DNA of 64,000 nucleotides from Phellopilus nigrolimitatus (lineage: Eukaryota > Basidiomycota > Agaricomycetes > Hymenochaetales > Hymenochaetaceae): contig JAJOHG010000100.1 in the NCBI GenBank assembly GCA_021029095.1, positions 1 to 64,000 on the forward strand. The letters run 5' to 3'. A model generated the notes under the pieces. It made no database searches and was not told the DNA's origin. It worked only from the letters and a program-made list of their open reading frames with translations. Positions 59,561 to 64,000 of the stretch are shown here, one piece after another. Position 1 is the first letter of the stretch. The number at the start of each line of letters is the position of its first letter. The position numbers were made by a program, and so were the translations under genes.

Positions 59561-60255
59561 CTAACGCTCTTTCCATATGACCAGATTTGATGCGTACTCT
59601 ATCAGAGTTTCGCATGAAAAGGTGACTCGACCCTTCCCCTTGCGTCTTTTACGGTCAGAAAAGATGCATACGTTCGACGATGCCATAAAGACTGAGCAAA
59701 GGGCACTCGCCATCCTTGAATACAAATTCGTACTCGTCGAATCCGTGTTTATCAAAGCCGCTATCGTGTATAATAGCATTTTTTTGAAAATGCGATGCCT
59801 ATAAGCAAAGTCAATGAATCATGAGCATCCAAGAGAACGACAAAGACTTAGATCATTCTGTAGATTTCACTTCGAACCGAGAGGGAGACTCTGGAGACTT
59901 ATATTCGAGGATCTCCGCAATCCTCAAGAGCCAGGCAGCCTAATGGTGTGCCGGGCCAAGTCCATTCCTTTTAGACTCCGAGCAGACAGACGCCTTGAAG
60001 TTCGCGTACTTTTCCATAGTTCTCCGCTTCTTTGCCGAAATCGGTCATGACGTGATTTCCAACATAGAGCTTGATGACGACGCTTTGATTATCGAATGTA
60101 ACACGATAGATCATGGTTTCGAATGACTTTTTCCTGCTGAGCATCGTTGAAGCATCCGTGTGAGTACGACCTGGGGGAGCTTCGGCATCCGTATTACAAA
60201 AATTATAGTCCTGACCTTGAGTGGGACGAGGGTAGGACTTGAAAGCGATGGTCAT
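59561..60255 (-). pseudogene. family P kinase-like gene, truncated
   Basis: Exon A (60255-59870) encodes MTIAFKSYPRPTQGQDYNFC, ETMIYRVTFDNQSVVIKLYV and NYGKVRELQG. A small deletion then removes LFPC, compared with the 52.9-kb copy. Exon B (about 59805-59570) has lost its frame: INTDSTSTNLYSRMASALCS is the shifted version of the family's HDHGxDKYGYDED region, followed by in-frame ETLIEYASNLVIW. The C-terminal exon is missing. Confidence 0.6.
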
Positions 60256-60399
60256 ATTCTGATTGAGATACTTATAGAAGCTAGCGCTGGATCAGTCAAA
60301 GGAAGCTCTGAATATTTGTTTATTCAGAAAAAGGGGGCGCAAGAAAGTACTACTGTGTGTGCCATCAAACATTAGCTAACGAGGTGCCTGTGCTTTCAG

Positions 60400-60957
60400 A
60401 CCCGAGCCATATTTTTTACAAGCTTATACCAGTGGTCGGACATCTTTAGTGCAACCTCTTCAACCCGATCGTTTAACCCTTTGCGAGAATCCGAGGTTTC
60501 GCAAACGACTGACATTCGCTCCTTTGGAGTCTTCGGGGAATAGTCGAGTGTCTGCGCCTCTAGATTCTTCACGTAATCGAGATAGACTATGTTGCAGAGT
60601 CGGGTGTAAGTATCAATTGCTTCGCAAAACATACAAAGGAGGTGAGAGTAGGCGAAGAAGACGCACGTTCGAGATGTACAGGCTTTGGTTTAAGAAGGGT
60701 TGGTTTCTTTCCTTCCGTTAGTGTCAGAGAATAAAAACTCCTCATCTACGTCTTTACACTGGTCTCTCATCTATTCCATACCGCAATTGCTACAGCGCAG
60801 AGAAACACATGAGAAATTTCACAAAAGAGGAAGAAATATCGGAAAGGTGCTCACCATCGTAGAGCTTCTTCAAGGAGGGAACTTTTTCCATGTCTATACT
60901 AAAATTACCTTTGAATTCGACTGCAATGCAGAGCCATACACATGAGGAATACCAGGG

Positions 60958-60989
<32 letters not shown>

Positions 60990-61410
60990 AGAAGGGGTGC
61001 TCACTGTATTCAAAATCTTGCTTGGACTTCGACATCGTGCTGGCGATGAATTGAATTGTAATAGGGTCTACTTCGCACAGAACAGAGGCCTTTTAGGTCG
61101 CGGAATTTCGAGAGGTTTACAACTAATTGCAAAGTGCATTTTAAGTTTTGCATAGTGTTCTGCACGACACGGCCATTCATTGCGTGCGCCAGATCGCGCA
61201 AAGTAGACCATATTAGGAACTAATTTGGACATGACGGCTCAGACTTGGGTAGCTCGCAAAGCAACAGGCAGAAAGATGATATTAAGATGAAGCTTGATTC
61301 ATATTCGGAATGAGGAAGCGGCTCAAACCAAAGGAAAGGAGTCCTTACGGACGCCGCCAAGCTATAGGATCGTTGTCCAGCTAGCGTAGCCAGGCGTCGG
61401 ATTTTCATTT
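60400..61410 (-). pseudogene. multi-exon gene of unknown family, copy 2
   Basis: Minus-strand exons match those of 21.6-22.7 kb. From 5' to 3': ISSFCLLLCELPKSEPS (61270 region); YAKLKMHFAI-type segment near 61140; CEVDPITIQFIASTMSKSKQ (about 61085-61015); after an intron containing the 31-nt A/T run, VEFKGNFSIDMEKVPSLKKL (about 60925-60860); DEEFLFSDTNGRKETNPS followed by a stop; and a last exon from about 60625 with IDTYTRLCNIVYLDYVKNLE and LNDRVEEVALKMSDHWYKLV. At least one exon ends in a premature stop, so this copy is probably broken. No known domain. Confidence 0.4.
60958..60988 (+). repeat. 31-nt poly(A) tract
   Basis: Uninterrupted A run, read as T on the minus strand within an intron of the gene remnant at 60400-61410. 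It may also reflect a past poly(A)-primed insertion, but no flanking duplication was seen. Confidence 0.8.
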
Positions 61411-61499
61411 CTCCATCTTTCAGCTTTGCACATACACGTACCTTCTAAGTCTGCAATGTATATCATCACAGCCTCCTGAGTGTTCCATGTTATAGAGCA

Positions 61500-63000
61500 T
61501 TAAACAAAGGTCGAGCTTAGATATGCTTCTTTCCCACTTTGTCGGAATTAGTCTGCAAAGTCGCGGGGGCAAACTTACTCGATAATGATATAAAAAGCTA
61601 GAAGTAGGTTTATACCTACCTTTCAGACATTGAATAGCGCGTTGAATTCAATAGTCAGCCTATAGCGATTGGCAAGAGATTCTTGCATTGGGGCGACTGT
61701 GTGCACGGTTGAGGAGCTGAGAATCGGAGACGCACATGTTTACGGGAGACAGGACGGTGTTCGTGAGTCTGCCCGCCGAAGCCCAGAGTGAGGTGGTGTG
61801 GTATAGCTTGCAGTGGACAGCATGCATAATTACGGTGTGGGTGTTTTAGTAGCCGAAGCAAACGAGGGTTCCCACAACTTTGATGGTACGTTCTGGGTCA
61901 GACATATTTGGTTTTGATTTGAGACCTTTCCGGCTCTTGCGTTCTCAAGCCCGAGCAGCGTAAAGACTGCAGCGAGGGGCGACGTACCGACGTACTGTGA
62001 GCAGAAGGTTAGCACCCCCGTAGACGCGTTCGTCTCGTCTCCCCGCCCGCTGCATCGCGCAAACACAGACTTGAATCGATTTTCTATTCTATATGGATGT
62101 TGGTCTGGATCGCGTGCAATGTTCATATCTTACTCGTAACTATCAATTAACAGTGTTTATTCAATATTACTACACAAGAATTGCCGCGCGAGCGTCCGCG
62201 ATCCGGACGCATCGCGCAGCTCTACGAGACGGCCTGCGCGAACTAGGTACCGCGCGCGCGTGCAATTGACATGGCCCGCGCACACTGCCGAGTAGCAGCG
62301 CACGGTACGCGACGGAGCACAGGAGAATTTAAGAATACGTATCTTGTGCACTGCGCTGTGCCGTCCTCGTTCACCCTCCTCTTCTCGCCATTCTCTTCGT
62401 TCTTCCCTTTCTCTCTCCAGGGTGCATTGACGAGGATCCCGTTCTTGTCGAACTCGAGCGCGACTTACGGCAGCCGCCAGCGCCGCTTGGGCCAAATTGC
62501 ACCGCGCGCACACGCAGGTCTTCGCGAAAGGATACAGCGGGGTGGGGGACGATGGCGGTAGTCAAGCGGACGCAAGTCGAGTATGCATGCGCCCGCAGCT
62601 AGGGGGGTCAACGGCCATGTTCGTTCGCGTTAGCGGTGGGGAGGGCGGGCGGGGCGTGCAGCACAGCGCGAGTGCACTCTGAGCGGCACGAGCTTACTCG
62701 GTCGACGTCGTTGACACGCGCAACGTCGAGCTCTTCGACTTGAACGTCGATACTGCTAAACGATGGCTTGCCTAGCTGTTGCACATAGACGCGATTGCGC
62801 GGCTGAGAATTTGAGATGAAGCACAGCGGCGAACAGGCAAGACAGGCTCTTATAAGCTGTCTATTTAGGACTCGGACAAGAGAAATTGTAATGCGTGCGT
62901 GTATTATGCATTTGTAACTCATACGCCGTCAACTAACAAGATTTCCGGTACTACAGTATATGTTGTATCCAGAGGACCGGACCGCCGGACTAGATACACC
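61500..63000. other. intergenic stretch, no gene supported
   Basis: 61650-62130 has a minus-strand frame without a recognisable domain. 62200-62700 is GC-rich with antisense frame pairs. No repeat partner was found in this window. Confidence 0.35.
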
Positions 63001-63032
63001 ATCTACATGCTCACAGAAAAGAAACAAAGAAA

Positions 63033-63998
63033 TCAGTCCTGTGCGCGATCGGCATAGTAAACCCACTCCTTGCCCTCTCTCTGGTTGATGATGTTCTCTC
63101 CGTTATCTTTTTCCCAGAGGTCGAGCAATATTTTGGCGAGGATCTCAAATACATCCCACAAATAGGTTTCTGGCTTATAGGACTCTTTAACGCTTCGGCA
63201 AACTTGCTGCATGTGACACTCCCTTTCATGAGAGTAGTATACGTGCCGAACTGCGTTCCAGAATGACCATGAGTATTCATCGCTTTACAAAACATACAAA
63301 AGAATAGAGAAAGACGAGGAGGACGCACTTTCGAGCTTTACGACTGAGTCGGTTTTATTATAATCCAGATAATAGTAATTGTCGTCTTTTTTATTGCCGC
63401 CTTTATTTCCTCGCTTTCTGACCACTGAAAATGAAGCAATACACATGAGGAACTGCACGAAGGATGGAAAACATGGAGGACGTGCTCACATTTTTGAAGG
63501 TTATCTAAGGAGGTATCTGAAGGCACTAGAATGCAGAGCGTACATATGAAGGACTTCATAAGGAGGGAAGAACAACGGAGGGAGAGCTCACTGTTTGTGT
63601 ATTGGACTTGGGTTTGTAAAGTGCTGGTGATGAACTGTAGTACCACTTCATTCGCACAGAACGGACGCTTATACCTTGAGGGAAGCAGATACACCCTTTT
63701 GGATTACGGTCGGGACATCGCGAGAGGAGTATAGCACACCATTGTTGCTATGTGTACTTTGAGCTTTGCATAGTGGTTTGTATGACCAGGTCGTACGGTT
63801 GCGAGGGCTTGACCGTGAATGCACGCAAATTCGACCATAGAGAGTAGTAAATCTGGACATTGCAGCACAAACTTGGAAAACTCGCAAATCAACAGCCAAA
63901 AAGATGAGAAAGAGAGGGGATGATATGCGCCGTGGCGTAGTGTGCTTTGAACTTTGCAGGGCGATGTGCAGGAGAGAGTGCGACAGTCGCGAGGGCAC
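63033..63998 (-). CDS. multi-exon gene of unknown family, copy 3 (partial at window end)
   Basis: The last exon (about 63286 to the stop at 63033-63035) encodes DEYSWSFWNAVRHVYYSHER, ETYLWDVFEILAKILLDLWE and EWVYYADRAQD. It follows a 46-bp intron with a GTAAAG acceptor. The exon before it (about 63430-63333) encodes KKDDNYYYLDYNKTDSVVKL. Further upstream, exons correspond to 21.6-22.2 kb (shared DNA phrase TATGCAAAGCTCAAAGT). The W-N-x-V..VYYSH motif is common to copy 1. This copy has the most convincing open last exons. It may extend past 64000. No domain is recognised. Confidence 0.5.
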
Positions 63999-64000
63999 AG

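Overview
This window looks like a repeat-rich, gene-poor accessory region of a filamentous fungus, most likely an Agaricomycete (mushroom or wood-decay) basidiomycete. That reading rests on genes broken by many 50-75 bp GT-AG introns, TKL-type and degenerate kinase-like paralogues, GMC oxidoreductases, a hAT transposase with the intron-rich fungal layout, and remnants of fungal CHD1, SNF5 and Argonaute genes. The species was not determined. I saw no bacterial-style operon, rRNA, tRNA or CRISPR array.

Layout. 1-2.5 kb: GC-rich degenerate repeat sequence. 2.5-21 kb: a tandem segmental duplication carrying two minus-strand TKL kinase genes. Copy 1 (3.2-5.5 kb) is damaged, including a 347-bp insertion in the activation loop. 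Copy 2 (17.8-19.9 kb) gives a clean nine-exon, 511-residue model. Duplication unit 1 is split by a 9.75-kb composite transposon (5654-15408; 8-bp target duplication ATCAATCC; 403-bp terminal inverted repeats). That transposon holds a CHD1-type helicase fragment and a coiled-coil gene fragment, a 3.6-kb hairpin element (9693-13287; arms 1650 bp with no mismatch seen; own 8-bp target duplication TAATGAGT), and a gag-only LTR retrotransposon (13454-15094; 188-bp LTRs; 5-bp target duplication ACGAG) inserted in its right terminal repeat.

21-31 kb: a small unknown gene, an apparently complete hAT transposon (23380-27265; target duplication CGTCAGAT), and one copy of a larger duplicated block. 31-34.8 kb: neighbouring pseudogenes of SNF5 and of an Argonaute cut off before PIWI. 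35-56.7 kb: a mosaic of direct and inverted duplications built around degenerate kinase-like genes and two GMC oxidoreductase copies in inverted orientation (37980-40877 and 46741-49685). Two non-duplicated kinase-like genes (41776-42698 minus; 43697-44747 plus) sit between the GMC copies. 57.5-59.2 kb: a two-exon gene for an unrecognised 550-residue low-complexity protein. 59.5-64 kb: another kinase-like remnant and two more copies of the unknown gene family seen at 21.6-22.7 kb.

The genes do not form an evident pathway. The coherent story is mobile DNA: successive insertions, each with a readable target duplication, layered on segmental duplications whose uninterrupted paralogous copies give empty sites and a relative order of events. 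All reading was by eye; percentage identities and database matches were not computed.
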